NCBI RefSeq assembly: GCF_001011155.1
Contig: NZ_CP011479.1
Location: 3,738,501 to 3,802,500, forward strand
Length of the DNA: 64,000 bases
Direction of reading: 5' to 3'
From: Hoeflea sp. IMCC20628
GTDB lineage: Bacteria; Pseudomonadota; Alphaproteobacteria; Rhizobiales; Rhizobiaceae
Shown: piece after piece, positions 46,401-55,578 of the stretch
Layout of the letters: each line of letters starts with the position of its first letter
How positions within the stretch are numbered: the first letter of the stretch is position 1
Program-made: the position numbers and the translations under genes
The notes under the pieces: generated by a model
What the model saw: the letters and a program-made list of their open reading frames with translations, nothing else
What the model was told of the DNA's origin: nothing
Databases searched by the model: none

Positions 46401-46993
46401 TTGAGGAAGGCGCGCGCACGGCATCGGGGCTCGGATTGGGGCTTTCGATCGTCGATCGCATCGCTCGGGTGCTCAAGCATCCGGTCGACATCGCCTCGCA
46501 AGCCGGAAAAGGCACTGAATTCCGGGTGGAGCTGCCGCTTGAAACCAACATCAAGCGCATCCAGGCACAGCCCAAACGCGCCGGTGCGGAACAGGCAAGC
46601 ACCAACCTGAAGGGACTTCGGGTTCTGTGCATCGACAATGAACCCAAAATTCTGGAGGGCATGACACTGTTGCTTGGCGGGTGGGGATGCACGGTGCTGG
46701 CTTCCGGCTCGCTGAATGAAAGCCTGACAATCGCCGAAACAGAGGACGCGCCCGACGTTATTTTCGCCGATTACCATCTCGATGACGGGACCGGAATCGA
46801 GACCATCATCGCGCTTCGCAAATTGTGGAGAATGGATATTCCTGCACTTCTGGTCACCGCTGACCGCACGCCGGAAGTCCGAGCTACCGCTGCGGTTGAC
46901 CGCATCTCGGTTCAAAACAAGCCGATCAAGCCAGCAGCGCTTCGCGCCTTTCTCAATCATGTGACTGTCACCCGACGCAAAGCGGCAGAATAG
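43493..46993 (+). CDS. Hybrid sensor histidine kinase with N-terminal SSF transporter-like domain
   Basis: The protein is 1166 aa. Residues 1-500 form about 13 transmembrane helices of a sodium/solute symporter-like domain (IADFMAARYGK and related blocks). A PAS-like domain (about 650-760), a coiled coil, a HisKA H-box with His809 in AGHDILQPLN, a HATPase (NLVSNAIKYT, DTGIGI, GLGLGLSI) and a C-terminal receiver (Asp1093 in FADYHLDDG) follow. This architecture is shared with CbrA/NahK/ErcS'-type kinases. It probably couples nutrient sensing to phosphotransfer. A LuxR-type response regulator lies just downstream in convergent orientation. Confidence 0.92.
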   Translation: MMPGWLVFGSALFYLLMLFAIATYGDRSARQRRRRMAGRPIIYSLSLAIYCTSWTYFGGVGLAASRGLEFTAIYIGPILMFTLGMPILKRIVTLAKAEKLTSIADFMAARYGKSPTVAALVALIAVIGTIPYIALQLKAVSSSVAVMVDVEQLHRVTETFFLSDISFFVTLVLAAFAAIFGTRHTDATEHQDGLILAIAMESLVKLLAFTLIGLSVVFVMYDGPWDLLRAATAQADVMAALSYETPPLRWGLLVVLSSFAIILLPRQFHVAVVENRTPGELRLAGWLLPLYLVAINIFVLPVAIAGVLQFGSGGASDLFVLALPMTNDMPVIALLTFIGGFSAATAMVIVASVAVAIMVSNDIIVPVVLRRRDRRGQSGDFSRLILVIRRTAIVGILLLGFAYYRAADINAGLASIGLLSFAAIAQLAPAFFGGLFWRQANARGAVAGLSSGIAIWAYMLMVPSLGGPDNSHVAAAILDFVIPGTSSFTGPGSDPLFNAVVLSLAVNCLFYVIGSLSRRPKSIERIQSAVFIPQSRRLATSGRSWKTKVTVADLKQTISRYLGHERTERSFHSHERAIGRWIKPDDPADMGMLRFAEQLLGSAIGSASARLVLSLLFERADDIPGDTARLLDEASEALQYNRDLLQTALGQMNQGITVFDSTNRLTVWNKRFRSLLELPENVGQVGFSLESIISILADRGDIRDSEKQDTLDQFQIMDTAFALTIGAEKRIVEIRSNPMPDSGIVTTYADITERVAADMALKQANETLEQRVTHRTAELTRVNRELEKAQLTAEEANIGKTRFLAAAGHDILQPLNAARLYSSTLVERLGNSPNQKLVQNIDSSLESVEAILGAVLDISRLDTGAMKPQLASFPLNDLLQRVVTDFAPVARERNLKFTVMPTSVYVRSDPNLLRRLIQNLVSNAIKYTREGRVLVGVRRRGDTVLIQVIDTGIGIPSSKFRTVFREFARLEEGARTASGLGLGLSIVDRIARVLKHPVDIASQAGKGTEFRVELPLETNIKRIQAQPKRAGAEQASTNLKGLRVLCIDNEPKILEGMTLLLGGWGCTVLASGSLNESLTIAETEDAPDVIFADYHLDDGTGIETIIALRKLWRMDIPALLVTADRTPEVRATAAVDRISVQNKPIKPAALRAFLNHVTVTRRKAAE

Positions 46994-47049
46994 AGCATCG
47001 CACGATGCTCCAAGCAGCGTGCCACGCACTCATGCCGGATCGCCTCTGA

Positions 47050-47706
47050 TCAATCGTTCTGGGTGAGAACCTCCGCGCCGATCTTGGAGAGTTGAATGAC
47101 GGCCTGGGTCCGACTGTCGACGCCAAGCTTCTGCAACACCGCAGAAACATGCGCCTTGATCGTGGCTTCGGAGACGCTGAGCTCATAGGCGATCTGCTTG
47201 TTGAGCAGGCCTTCGGCCAGCATTCCGAGCACTCGGCCCTGCTGCGGGGTCAGGGTCTGAATGCGGGCAATCAGGCTGGCAATTTCCGGATCGTGCTCGG
47301 ATCCCAGGTCCACCCCCGGTGGTGTCCAGATGCCCCCGTCCAGGACGGTTTGAACGCCCTGGCGAATTTCGTCGATACTGGCGGATTTTGGAATGAATCC
47401 CGAAGCGCCCAGTTCCAGCGCGCGGCGCATGGTTGGCGGATCGTCGGACGCCGACACCACCACCACTGGCAGGCTGGAAAATTCGGCGCGGAACGCAATC
47501 AGCCCGGACAGCCCCGATACACCCGGCATGGTCAGATCCAGAAGAATCAGATCCGCTTCCGGATGGTCACCTGCTTTCTTGCGCGCGGCCTCGAGATCGC
47601 CAGCCTCCAGAATATCGATGCTGGCGCCCATGCCCTCCAGGGCTTGCCGCATCGCTCCGCGAAACAATGGATGATCGTCTGCTATGATAAGTGTCAATTG
47701 CGCCAT
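47050..47706 (-). CDS. NarL/LuxR-family response regulator
   Basis: The start is at MAQLTLIIADDHPLFRG (47706); the extra 14 upstream residues are unlikely. The 218-aa protein has an N-terminal receiver with phosphoacceptor Asp57 (LILLDLTMPG) and a C-terminal LuxR HTH (LTPQQGRVLGMLAEG through ATIKAHVSAVLQKLGV). It binds DNA as a dimer when phosphorylated. It is convergent with the SSF-hybrid kinase, and such kinases often pair with NarL-type regulators, so the two may form one system. Confidence 0.93.
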   Translation of the reverse strand: MAQLTLIIADDHPLFRGAMRQALEGMGASIDILEAGDLEAARKKAGDHPEADLILLDLTMPGVSGLSGLIAFRAEFSSLPVVVVSASDDPPTMRRALELGASGFIPKSASIDEIRQGVQTVLDGGIWTPPGVDLGSEHDPEIASLIARIQTLTPQQGRVLGMLAEGLLNKQIAYELSVSEATIKAHVSAVLQKLGVDSRTQAVIQLSKIGAEVLTQND

Positions 47707-47897
47707 GCGCTCTGCCCCCCGATCGCGCTCCCGCGATAAACCAGGCACTAGGCCTGATTTGTGAAGCGCACTCTAGCGGCGCAGCAAGGCTTCGCGCAAG
47801 GGCGGCAATCCGATGAGGCGCCAAAGTGGCGATTCAGTCAGGGCGAAGACTGACCTTGCAGCCTGCCGCCCGATCGGGGCTCTCTGTCAAAGCAGTA

Positions 47898-48341
47898 TCA
47901 AGTCCTGTCCGGCACCGGCTCTGGCGGGATTTTTGGCTTGTCGTCAAAATCCTTCTGCAGTTCTTCAACCATGCCGAAAAACCGGCGCATCATTTTTTCC
48001 ATGGCACTGATGGCCTTATCCAGTTCGGCCTCATCCGGAAGCTCATTGCCACGTCCGTCCGGTTCGAGCGAATCAAGCCGGTCTTCCAGATCCGTGACGC
48101 GAGCCGAGAGCTCCGACAGGGTTTCCTCAAAGGCGTGACGCTCGTCGGCGGCAAGCCTGCAGACAAGTTGACCGGATTTTTCGGTGCAGATTGACATCTC
48201 ACCGGTCAACTTATCCATGCGGACAAAGCCATCCTCTGTCTTTTCCATGGTAAAGCGGCTTGCCAGCGGTTCCTGGGCAAAAGCCTGAGCGGATATGATC
48301 AACGCCAGGGCTGAAGCTGGAAGAATTGCAAAACGGGTCAT
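47898..48341 (-). CDS. Periplasmic hypothetical protein with signal peptide and coiled coil
   Basis: The start is at MTRFAILPASALALIISAQAFAQ (48341), with AGGAG upstream. The 147-aa product has a clear signal peptide cleaved near AFAQ. The mature part has a CTEKSGQLVCRLAADERHAF segment, then a predicted coiled coil (LSELSARVTDLEDRLDSL) and a proline-rich end. It is probably periplasmic; no function is assigned. Confidence 0.75.
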   Translation of the reverse strand: MTRFAILPASALALIISAQAFAQEPLASRFTMEKTEDGFVRMDKLTGEMSICTEKSGQLVCRLAADERHAFEETLSELSARVTDLEDRLDSLEPDGRGNELPDEAELDKAISAMEKMMRRFFGMVEELQKDFDDKPKIPPEPVPDRT

Positions 48342-48465
48342 GACGGCACACTCCTGCTTGTATATGTGATGACACGCAATGAAGACAAAATCGAGAATGG
48401 ATCCTAAAAAGCTGTCAATGGAACGCATAGCCGTGGGCGGCAGCAGGAAAGCGAGACAATCAATC

Positions 48466-48813
48466 ATGCATGCGACAATTTACAAGATTACACCTGAAGC
48501 CCTCTGGCGCGTTGCAGAAGCCGAAGGCCGCTTTACCGGCGCACCGGTGGATCTGGCCGATGGTTTCATTCATTTTTCAACCCGTGATCAGGCAATCGAG
48601 ACAGCGCAAAAGCACTTTGGCGGACAGGGTGATTTGTTGCTGGTGGCTATTGATGCGGGTGCGCTCGGCGAAAAACTGGTGTTCGAAACCTCGCGGGGCG
48701 GCGCATTGTTTCCGCATCTTTACGCAGACATGCCCCTGTCCGTGGTCAAATGGGTCAAACCATTGCCAATCGGTCCAGACGGCGCGCATGTGTTTCCGGA
48801 TATGGAGGCATGA
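48466..48813 (+). CDS. DUF952 family protein
   Basis: The start is at MHATIYKITPEALWRVAEAEG (48466), giving 115 aa, the usual size of this family; the open frame to 48379 is longer but atypical. Conserved features are ADGFIHFSTRDQAIETA and LVFETSRGGALFPHLYA. The family resembles glutathione S-transferase-like or ADP-ribosyl-type small folds, but its activity is unknown. Its stop overlaps the pyrD start (ATGA at 48810-48813), so it is co-translated with pyrD. Confidence 0.88.
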   Translation: MHATIYKITPEALWRVAEAEGRFTGAPVDLADGFIHFSTRDQAIETAQKHFGGQGDLLLVAIDAGALGEKLVFETSRGGALFPHLYADMPLSVVKWVKPLPIGPDGAHVFPDMEA

Positions 48814-49889
48814 AGAGCCTGCTTGACGGGATTGCCCGGAGCGCGCTTTTCAGGCTCGATCCGGAAACAGCGCACGGGCTTTCTATCAGCGCGCTGAAAA
48901 GCGGACTGGTGCCCGCTTGCCGCACCAGCGACCCGCGTCTCTCTGTCAATATCGCCGGGCTGGCGTTTCCCAATCCGCTGGGGATGGCTGCAGGCTATGA
49001 CAAGAACGCCGAAGTTGCCCCGGAACTGTCGCGTCTCGGGTTTGGCTTTGTCGAAGTCGGCACGCTGACTCCCAAGCCGCAATCGGGCAATCCAAAACCC
49101 CGCGTATTCCGTCTGGTCAAGGATCACGCGGTCATCAACCGTCTGGGGTTCAACAATCAGGGCCACGCCGAAGCCCATGCCCGGATTTCGGGCCGCCGCC
49201 GCGATGGAATTCTCGGGGTCAATATCGGCGCCAACAAGGATACGGCAGACCGGGTCGGCGATTATGTCGCTGGAATTTTACGTTTTGCCGATGTGGCGGA
49301 TTATTTCACCGTCAATATTTCCTCACCGAACACGCCTGGCCTGCGCAATCTGCAAAGCCGCGAAGCCCTGTCGGACCTGTTGAGCCAGGTTCTTGCCGAA
49401 CGCGACGCGAAGGCCAAGCGCATACCGGTGTTTCTCAAGATCGCACCAGATCTGACTGAGGCCGATCTCTATGACATCGCTGCGGAATGCCTGGCGCAAA
49501 AGCTTGACGGCGTCATTGTCTCCAACACCACGTTGTCGCGCACCGGACTTGTCCCTGATCCGAAGGTGAACGAAGCGGGCGGGCTGTCCGGACGGCCAAT
49601 GTTCGAGCGCTCGACGATTGTGCTGGCCAAGATGCGGCAACGGCTCGGCGCCGATATGCCTCTGATCGGGGTGGGCGGCATCGACAGCGCCGAGACGGCT
49701 GCTGAAAAAATCCGCGCCGGCGCGGATCTGGTGCAACTCTATACCGGGTTCATCTATGGCGGACCGCTGCTTCCGGGCCGGATCGTCCGTGATCTGTCGC
49801 GGCTCTGCGATCGTGAAAATCTGGCACGGCTGTCAGATCTGCGTGACACCAGAACAGCGCATTACGCGGGTTTGACCATTCCTGAATAG
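48810..49889 (+). CDS. pyrD: Dihydroorotate dehydrogenase (quinone), class 2
   Basis: The start is at MKSLLDGIARSALFRLDPETAHG (48810). The 359-aa protein has the class 2 N-terminal membrane-association helix, FPNPLGMAAGYDKNAE, VEVGTLTPKPQ, NRLGFNNQG, NISSPNTPGLRN, and the C-terminal FMN-phosphate loop (LVQLYTGFIYGGP). It oxidises dihydroorotate to orotate in pyrimidine synthesis, passing electrons to quinone. It is coupled to the DUF952 gene. Confidence 0.96.
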   Translation: MKSLLDGIARSALFRLDPETAHGLSISALKSGLVPACRTSDPRLSVNIAGLAFPNPLGMAAGYDKNAEVAPELSRLGFGFVEVGTLTPKPQSGNPKPRVFRLVKDHAVINRLGFNNQGHAEAHARISGRRRDGILGVNIGANKDTADRVGDYVAGILRFADVADYFTVNISSPNTPGLRNLQSREALSDLLSQVLAERDAKAKRIPVFLKIAPDLTEADLYDIAAECLAQKLDGVIVSNTTLSRTGLVPDPKVNEAGGLSGRPMFERSTIVLAKMRQRLGADMPLIGVGGIDSAETAAEKIRAGADLVQLYTGFIYGGPLLPGRIVRDLSRLCDRENLARLSDLRDTRTAHYAGLTIPE

Positions 49890-49891
49890 GT

Positions 49892-51253
49892 TCAAGCTGC
49901 GCCAAAAGCCCTGTCCATGCGGCGGGGCAATATGGCGAGCAAGGTGAAGCCACGCGCCGCAAGGAAGATATTCAGCGATATCCAAAGCCCCTGATTACCC
50001 CATATTTCGGTGAGGCCGACTGACAGGCCGATGAACAGGGCGAGCGACATCAACATCATGTTGCGCATGTCACGTGACCATGTCGCGCCGATATAGACAC
50101 CGTCCATCTCGAAGGCGAGCACGCCGGATAGCGCAGTCAGCGCCGCCCAGAACAGATATGCCCCAGCTTCGGTGCGGACCGTTTCGAGAGTCGTCATCAG
50201 CTCGACAACCGTCGTGCCGAAGATCAGAAAAAAGGTGGTTGTGAAGGCGGCGAGGCCAAAGCCCCAGATGACGGTCAGTCGAACGGCCTTGCCGAAAGCC
50301 TGCCGGTTGCGTGCGCCAATGGCCCGTCCGGCGATCTGTTCGGCCGCAGTGGCGAAACCGTCAAGATAGTAGCCGGCGACCATGAAAAAATTCATCAGGA
50401 TGGCATTGGCGGCCAAGGTGGTCTCGCCAAAGCCGGTGCCCATGCGGGTGAACCAGGCAAAGGCGATGATCAGCGCAAAGGAGCGGATCATGATGTCACC
50501 ATTGAGCGCCATCAGCTTCAGGATTGAAGGGCGGTTGATGATCCGCTGCCAGGACGGGCCATGGGCGCGATCAAATTTGCGATGAATGATCAAAAGCCCC
50601 GTGGCGCAACCAACCACCTCGGCAATCACCGTTGCAAACGCGACGCCTTCAAGACCGTAGCCAAGCCCCAGGCCCAGCCAGATCGACAGCACGATATTGG
50701 TGCCATTGATGATGGTTTGCAGAAACAGCCCGGTTCCACCCATCCCCCGGCCGAGCACATATCCAAGGATGGCATAATTGGACAGCGCGGCTGGCGCGGA
50801 AAGCGCCCGGATCACCAGATAGGTCGAAGCTGCCGCTGCGACCTCACCTTCAGCTCCCATGAATGCCAACCCGCCTGCCAGAAGCAGTGGAATGGCGGCA
50901 ATGACAACGACACCTGCGACCACCGCGATCATCAGCGATCGCCAGAACACAGCCTGCTCTTCAGTCGGATCGTCACGGCCCATGGCTTGCGCAACCAGAC
51001 CCGTGGTCGATGAACGCAGGAAATTGAACGTGGTGAAGACAAGATCGAAGAGGATCGCCGCAATCGCCAACCCGCCAATCAGTGCTGCATCGCCCAAGCG
51101 GCCAACCACCGCGGTATCGACCAGCCCGAGCAACGGCGTGGTCAAGAACGCCAGCGTCATCGGCACCGCGATGGCGAGCACCATGCGGTTGTTGACGTCA
51201 AAATCACGCCCGGCAGGCGGCAGCACATCAGGCGTCAGGGACAAATTGGTCAC
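49892..51253 (-). CDS. MATE-family multidrug/toxin efflux transporter
   Basis: The 453-aa protein has about 12 hydrophobic helices. N-terminal RMVLAIAVPMTLAFLTTPLLGLVDTAVVGRLG and the second half (GLWISLN) fit the MATE (DinF-like) duplicated six-helix bundle. It is a cation-coupled exporter of drugs or metabolites in the inner membrane. Only 2 bp separate its stop from the pyrD stop, so the genes converge tightly. Confidence 0.92.
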   Translation of the reverse strand: MTNLSLTPDVLPPAGRDFDVNNRMVLAIAVPMTLAFLTTPLLGLVDTAVVGRLGDAALIGGLAIAAILFDLVFTTFNFLRSSTTGLVAQAMGRDDPTEEQAVFWRSLMIAVVAGVVVIAAIPLLLAGGLAFMGAEGEVAAAASTYLVIRALSAPAALSNYAILGYVLGRGMGGTGLFLQTIINGTNIVLSIWLGLGLGYGLEGVAFATVIAEVVGCATGLLIIHRKFDRAHGPSWQRIINRPSILKLMALNGDIMIRSFALIIAFAWFTRMGTGFGETTLAANAILMNFFMVAGYYLDGFATAAEQIAGRAIGARNRQAFGKAVRLTVIWGFGLAAFTTTFFLIFGTTVVELMTTLETVRTEAGAYLFWAALTALSGVLAFEMDGVYIGATWSRDMRNMMLMSLALFIGLSVGLTEIWGNQGLWISLNIFLAARGFTLLAILPRRMDRAFGAA

Positions 51254-51409
51254 GTGGCAAATCCAGCAAGGAAGACTGTTTCTTTCCTGTTCGAGTTTGC
51301 GGCTCGTGTAAAGGGGCCGGCATCAGGGTTCGGGCCATCAACCCAAGCAATATCTGGTGCTGATTTCGCTACTGGCATGAGTACGTGAATTGGGCCTTTT
51401 TTAACCTCC

Positions 51410-52660
51410 ATGGCATACTGGAAGGGCCTTGCCGTCAGGCTGAGAGGCGTTCGCTTGGAATCATCATACATCTTATCGACCATCAATCCTGTCGTGGGAC
51501 TGCTGTTCGCTTTGACATTCTTCCTGATATGGAAACAGCAGCCAGACAGGATACATATTCTGAACTGGGCTTTGGCTTTTTCTCTTGGCAGTATCGGGTT
51601 CGCCTTCGAATTCCTCAATTACTTCAATCCGATGTTCAGGCTCATGGACGGAGTCAATATCTTCGTGCCCATCTGTGTGCTGCTGGTCGCCAGGGGCGTG
51701 TGTCTGCGCTACACAGGCAATGCACCGACCCGCCTGTTGCTTTTCATCCTTGCCGTTGCCGACCTCACCGCATGCTGGATCAATTTTGTTCATCAAAATG
51801 CGTTCGGGCGTGGCCTGTCCATCAGCGTCGGGATCGTCCTCCTGCTGTCCACCGGGATATGGGCGATATTGAAAACCCGGACACGTGACAAAATCGATCT
51901 CGGAATTCTTGTTGCCCTGATGTCGGCGGCAATATTGGTGCTTGGACGGCCTGTGCTTTCATTCTTCATCGAAGGCGCACCAAAAATCGGCGTTATCGAA
52001 GACACATCGTTCTGGGCTGTCTCGCTCAAGGTGGCAGGGCTTTACAGCCTGCTGGTGTTGGCCATTCTGTTCATGCTGCGCATTGCCGCTGACCTGTTTG
52101 CGGAGCTCAATCAGCAATCGATCACCGATTCATTGAGCGGCCTGCTCAACCGGCGCGGTTTTTTTGCTGCTGCGGAGGCCGTCGCGCTTCAGGCAACCCC
52201 AACACTTCCGATTTCGGTTCTGCTACTCGACATTGACCATTTCAAGAAGGTCAACGACAGCTACGGTCACCAGACCGGCGACAAGGTGATTCAGACCATT
52301 GCGGGTTTGATGCAAGCGAGTGTGCCGGACAATGCGGTGGTCGGCCGATTGGGCGGAGAGGAATTTGGCATTTTCCTTCCCAACACCGGCAGCATGGCGG
52401 CGCTGGCCTTTGCCGAGTCACTCCGCGCGTCCATTCACCTGCAATACCACGCCTGTGTTCCTGCAACTCATCCAATTACCGTCAGCATTGGACTGTCGGA
52501 GGGTACCGGTGAGAACCTGGAACTGTTGCTGCACCTTGCAGATATCGGACTATACAACGCCAAAGACAGCGGGCGCGATCAGGTTAGAATGGCGGGCAGC
52601 GAGGTGCTTGGAAGAGACGGAAGACGAAGGCCGGGCAAGCTGGTTCTATCCGGAAGCTAA
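51410..52660 (+). CDS. Diguanylate cyclase (GGDEF) with N-terminal membrane domain
   Basis: The product is 416 aa. The first 240 residues hold about six to seven transmembrane helices of an unassigned sensing module, followed by a GGDEF domain: SLSGLLNRRGFFAA, LLDIDHFKKVND, and the active site RLGGEEFGIFL. It makes c-di-GMP. There is no EAL domain. A canonical RxxD inhibition site is not obvious. Confidence 0.92.
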   Translation: MAYWKGLAVRLRGVRLESSYILSTINPVVGLLFALTFFLIWKQQPDRIHILNWALAFSLGSIGFAFEFLNYFNPMFRLMDGVNIFVPICVLLVARGVCLRYTGNAPTRLLLFILAVADLTACWINFVHQNAFGRGLSISVGIVLLLSTGIWAILKTRTRDKIDLGILVALMSAAILVLGRPVLSFFIEGAPKIGVIEDTSFWAVSLKVAGLYSLLVLAILFMLRIAADLFAELNQQSITDSLSGLLNRRGFFAAAEAVALQATPTLPISVLLLDIDHFKKVNDSYGHQTGDKVIQTIAGLMQASVPDNAVVGRLGGEEFGIFLPNTGSMAALAFAESLRASIHLQYHACVPATHPITVSIGLSEGTGENLELLLHLADIGLYNAKDSGRDQVRMAGSEVLGRDGRRRPGKLVLSGS

Positions 52661-52687
52661 AGCGCGCGACGCACGGATACGCTTTTG

Positions 52688-53629
52688 ATGGACGCCCGGG
52701 ATCGGTCGGGGCATAAATCGCCGATGTCATCTTTGCCCATTATCCATGCCCCTGCCTATGATGCCGGTTTTGACCCGGGCCACCGCTTTCCGATGGGCAA
52801 ATACACGCGGCTGATGCAGTTGATCAGCGAAACCGGCTTGAATTCGGTGGCGGAGTTTCACGCGCCCGCGCCGGCGCCCGCTGAATGGCTGACGCTCGCG
52901 CACCATCGGACCTATGTGGATCAGGTGCTTGCCTGCAAGGTGCCCGCTCTCATCGAACGCGAGATCGGATTTCCAGTCGATGTCCGGGTAAGCATGCGGG
53001 CGCGGCTGGCAACCGCCGGCACCGTGATGGCGGCACGGCTGGCGCTCAGCCAGGGCATTGCCTGCAACACCGCTGGTGGCAGCCACCATGCCCGGCGCGC
53101 ACAAGGGGCCGGGTTCTGCACCTTCAATGATGTGACGGTAGCCGCGCTCTTGCTCCTTGCCGATGGCGAGGTTGGCCGCGTTCTGGTTATTGATCTCGAT
53201 GTCCACCAGGGCGATGGGACCGCCGAGATCTGTGCGGATGTAGCTGCTATCCGCACCGTGTCGATGCACAGCGAGAAAAACTACCCGGTGCGCAAGCAGC
53301 CATCGACAATCGATGTCGGTCTGCCCGACGGGGTGCGCGACGCGGCCTATCTTGAATCACTTGACTGGCTGCTGCCACGAACGATTGACGGCTTTGCGCC
53401 GGACCTGGTGTTTTACAATGCCGGCGTCGACCCGCATGAAAATGACCGCCTCGGGCGCTTGTCACTTACCGACAAAGGCCTCGAAGACCGCGACCGGCGG
53501 GTGTTCTCGTTCTTCAGGCAACGCGGCGTTCCGGTCGCCTCGGTTCTGGGCGGTGGATACAGCCGTGACATCGACGCAGTCGCCAGACGTCACCTGCTGA
53601 CCTTCGAAGCCGCGTCCGGGTTTGTCTGA
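52688..53629 (+). CDS. Histone deacetylase-family (arginase/deacetylase fold) protein
   Basis: Start at the ATG 52688 (a further in-frame ATG at 52724 is also possible). The protein (about 313 aa) has GGSHHARRAQGAGFCTFND and VIDLDVHQGDGTAE, plus a downstream YNAGVDPHEND, the metal and charge-relay residues of HDAC/AcuC/APAH amidohydrolases. Bacterial members remove acetyl groups from small amides, polyamines or proteins. The substrate is not readable from sequence. Confidence 0.9.
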   Translation: MDARDRSGHKSPMSSLPIIHAPAYDAGFDPGHRFPMGKYTRLMQLISETGLNSVAEFHAPAPAPAEWLTLAHHRTYVDQVLACKVPALIEREIGFPVDVRVSMRARLATAGTVMAARLALSQGIACNTAGGSHHARRAQGAGFCTFNDVTVAALLLLADGEVGRVLVIDLDVHQGDGTAEICADVAAIRTVSMHSEKNYPVRKQPSTIDVGLPDGVRDAAYLESLDWLLPRTIDGFAPDLVFYNAGVDPHENDRLGRLSLTDKGLEDRDRRVFSFFRQRGVPVASVLGGGYSRDIDAVARRHLLTFEAASGFV

Positions 53630-53631
53630 GC

Positions 53632-53898
53632 CTATTTCCGCAGACTGAACAGCCGCACAAGGATGAAGACGGGAATCACTACGCCGGCGCCGAGCAGGAA
53701 ATAGGTGCCGAAGCGGCCCAATGCGGCAAAGCCGGTTTCCCAGAGATTGACCAGAAAATCTCGGACGATGTACAGGATATCGAGCGGATACCAGTTAAAC
53801 GCAGCCATGATCACGCCGACTACGAAGGAAGCAACCAGCAACTTGAGTGCTGTTCTGCCGGGCGTGTCGCCCAGAAAGCGTGTCAGACCATTGCTCAT
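53632..53898 (-). CDS. Small inner-membrane protein (DUF6460-like)
   Basis: The 88-aa protein has two hydrophobic helices (LLVASFVVGVIMAAFN; TYFLLGAGVVIPVFILVRLF) separated by a segment with WYPLDILYIVRDF, a pattern common in rhizobia. No enzyme motif. Its stop is 2 bp from the deacetylase stop, so the two genes converge. Confidence 0.7.
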   Translation of the reverse strand: MSNGLTRFLGDTPGRTALKLLVASFVVGVIMAAFNWYPLDILYIVRDFLVNLWETGFAALGRFGTYFLLGAGVVIPVFILVRLFSLRK

Positions 53899-53961
53899 GC
53901 TGGCAGTTCCCGTTTTGCGTTGCCCCTCACATAGTCATGCACGGCCCTCCGGGCAAGAGTG

Positions 53962-55575
53962 TCATGCAGCACCGTCAATCATCCGCTCAAGCGTGTCCAA
54001 CCGGTCCGCTTCGCCCGGCGGCTTGTCCCAGCGCAGCCGGTTGATGCGCGGAAATCGCATGGCGACACCGGATTTGTGACGGCTTGAGCGATTGATGCCT
54101 TCAAAAGCAACTTCGAATACCAGCCCCTTGTCGAGACCGGCACGCACCGACCGCACCGGGCCGAAGCGCTCGATGGTGTTGTTGCGGACATATTTGTCGA
54201 TCTCGACAAGCTCGTCATCGGTGAAGCCGAAATAGGCCTTGCCGACCGGGACCAGTTCCCCCGGCTCGCGCCAGACCCCGAAAGTGTAGTCGGAGTAAAA
54301 ACCCGACCGTTTGCCATGACCACGCTGCGCATACATCAGCACCGCGTCGATCAGGAAGGGATCGCGTTTCCACTTGAACCACTCGCCCTTGGGACGGCCC
54401 GGAAGATAGGGTGCCGCCCTGCGCTTGATCATCACGCCCTCGATCACCGCAAATGGCGGATCAGCACGTAGCGCAGCAAGTTCATCCCAGCTTCCGAATG
54501 GAAGCATTTCAGAACAATCGAACCGCATCGGGTCAAGCTCTCCGACAAAGGCCTCAAGCTTCTGCCGTCGGTCAAGAAAGGGTTGGGCGCGCAGGTCTTC
54601 GTCGCCGGCCTGAAGCAAATCATAGGCACGGAAGAAGGCCGGATGATCGCGCAATTGTTTGGCGCTGACGGTCTTGCGGTTGAGGCGTTGCTGAAGATCG
54701 GAAAAACCGCCGGTTTCGATGCCGCTGCCTGATGGCCGGGCCACCAGCAATTCACCGTCCAGCGCACCGTCAAAGGAAATCGCGTCAACCAGGTCCGGGA
54801 AGGCTGCGGAAATGTCGTCGCCGGTGCGGGTGTAGAGCCGGCTGATGCCGCGCTCGGATGTCGCCTGCACGCGGATGCCGTCCCATTTCCATTCGGCAAC
54901 GAAATCCGCCGGGTCGAGCCTTTCAAAGTCTTTCACGTCGATGGCGTGTGACAGCATCACCGGGCGGAACGGGGCTGCGCTCGCATTCACCGGCTTCTCG
55001 CCGGTCCCCTCGAGCCAGGCAAACAGATCGGTATAAGGCGGTGTCAGTCCGTGCCAGAGTTCCTCGATCTGATTGACATCGACATCGCCAAAAGCGGCTA
55101 GCGCCTGCTTGATCAGCCGGCCCGAGAGCCCCATTCGAAATCCGCCGGTGACCAGCTTGAGCAATGCGTACCGGCCCGGCGCATCGAGCCGGTCAAGCCA
55201 GTCCTCGACAAGACCGGGACCATCCCGGCGTGAGGATGCGATCAGTGTTTCGACCACTTCGGTCAATCCCGGCGCATCATTGCGGCCGGCAAGTGCCTCG
55301 CCCTTCTCTGGCCAGGCGAGCGCGATGGTTTCGGCCAGATCGCCGACATAATCATAGGAATAGCCGAACAGTTCGGGATCCATGCGGGCGGAAATCAGTT
55401 CGCGCAATTGCGCCGGCTTGACCGCAGGTATGTCAAGATCGCGGGCGATTGCCGCCAGCGCGTAACCGCGCTCAGGATCGGGTACAATACGGAAGTAATC
55501 CTGCAACAGCGTTAGCTTGGCATTGCGCGAGGGTGTGAACGCCAGCATGTCGAGAAGGTCAGCGAAACGGTTCAC
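53962..55575 (-). CDS. ATP-dependent DNA ligase, ligase-associated repair cluster
   Basis: The 537-aa protein has an N-terminal helical region, the nucleotidyltransferase domain with the adenylation lysine Lys230 in EWKWDGIRVQ, motif III-like LDGELLVA, motif IV-V (VIEGVMIKRRAAPYLPGR; EWFKWKRDP), and a C-terminal OB-fold (AYFGFTDDELVEID). It seals nicks with ATP. The exonuclease gene ends 3 bp upstream, so both are co-transcribed. Together with the plus-strand helicase and PdeM it forms the ligase-associated DNA-damage response set. Confidence 0.93.
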   Translation of the reverse strand: MNRFADLLDMLAFTPSRNAKLTLLQDYFRIVPDPERGYALAAIARDLDIPAVKPAQLRELISARMDPELFGYSYDYVGDLAETIALAWPEKGEALAGRNDAPGLTEVVETLIASSRRDGPGLVEDWLDRLDAPGRYALLKLVTGGFRMGLSGRLIKQALAAFGDVDVNQIEELWHGLTPPYTDLFAWLEGTGEKPVNASAAPFRPVMLSHAIDVKDFERLDPADFVAEWKWDGIRVQATSERGISRLYTRTGDDISAAFPDLVDAISFDGALDGELLVARPSGSGIETGGFSDLQQRLNRKTVSAKQLRDHPAFFRAYDLLQAGDEDLRAQPFLDRRQKLEAFVGELDPMRFDCSEMLPFGSWDELAALRADPPFAVIEGVMIKRRAAPYLPGRPKGEWFKWKRDPFLIDAVLMYAQRGHGKRSGFYSDYTFGVWREPGELVPVGKAYFGFTDDELVEIDKYVRNNTIERFGPVRSVRAGLDKGLVFEVAFEGINRSSRHKSGVAMRFPRINRLRWDKPPGEADRLDTLERMIDGAA

Positions 55576-55578
55576 GGA

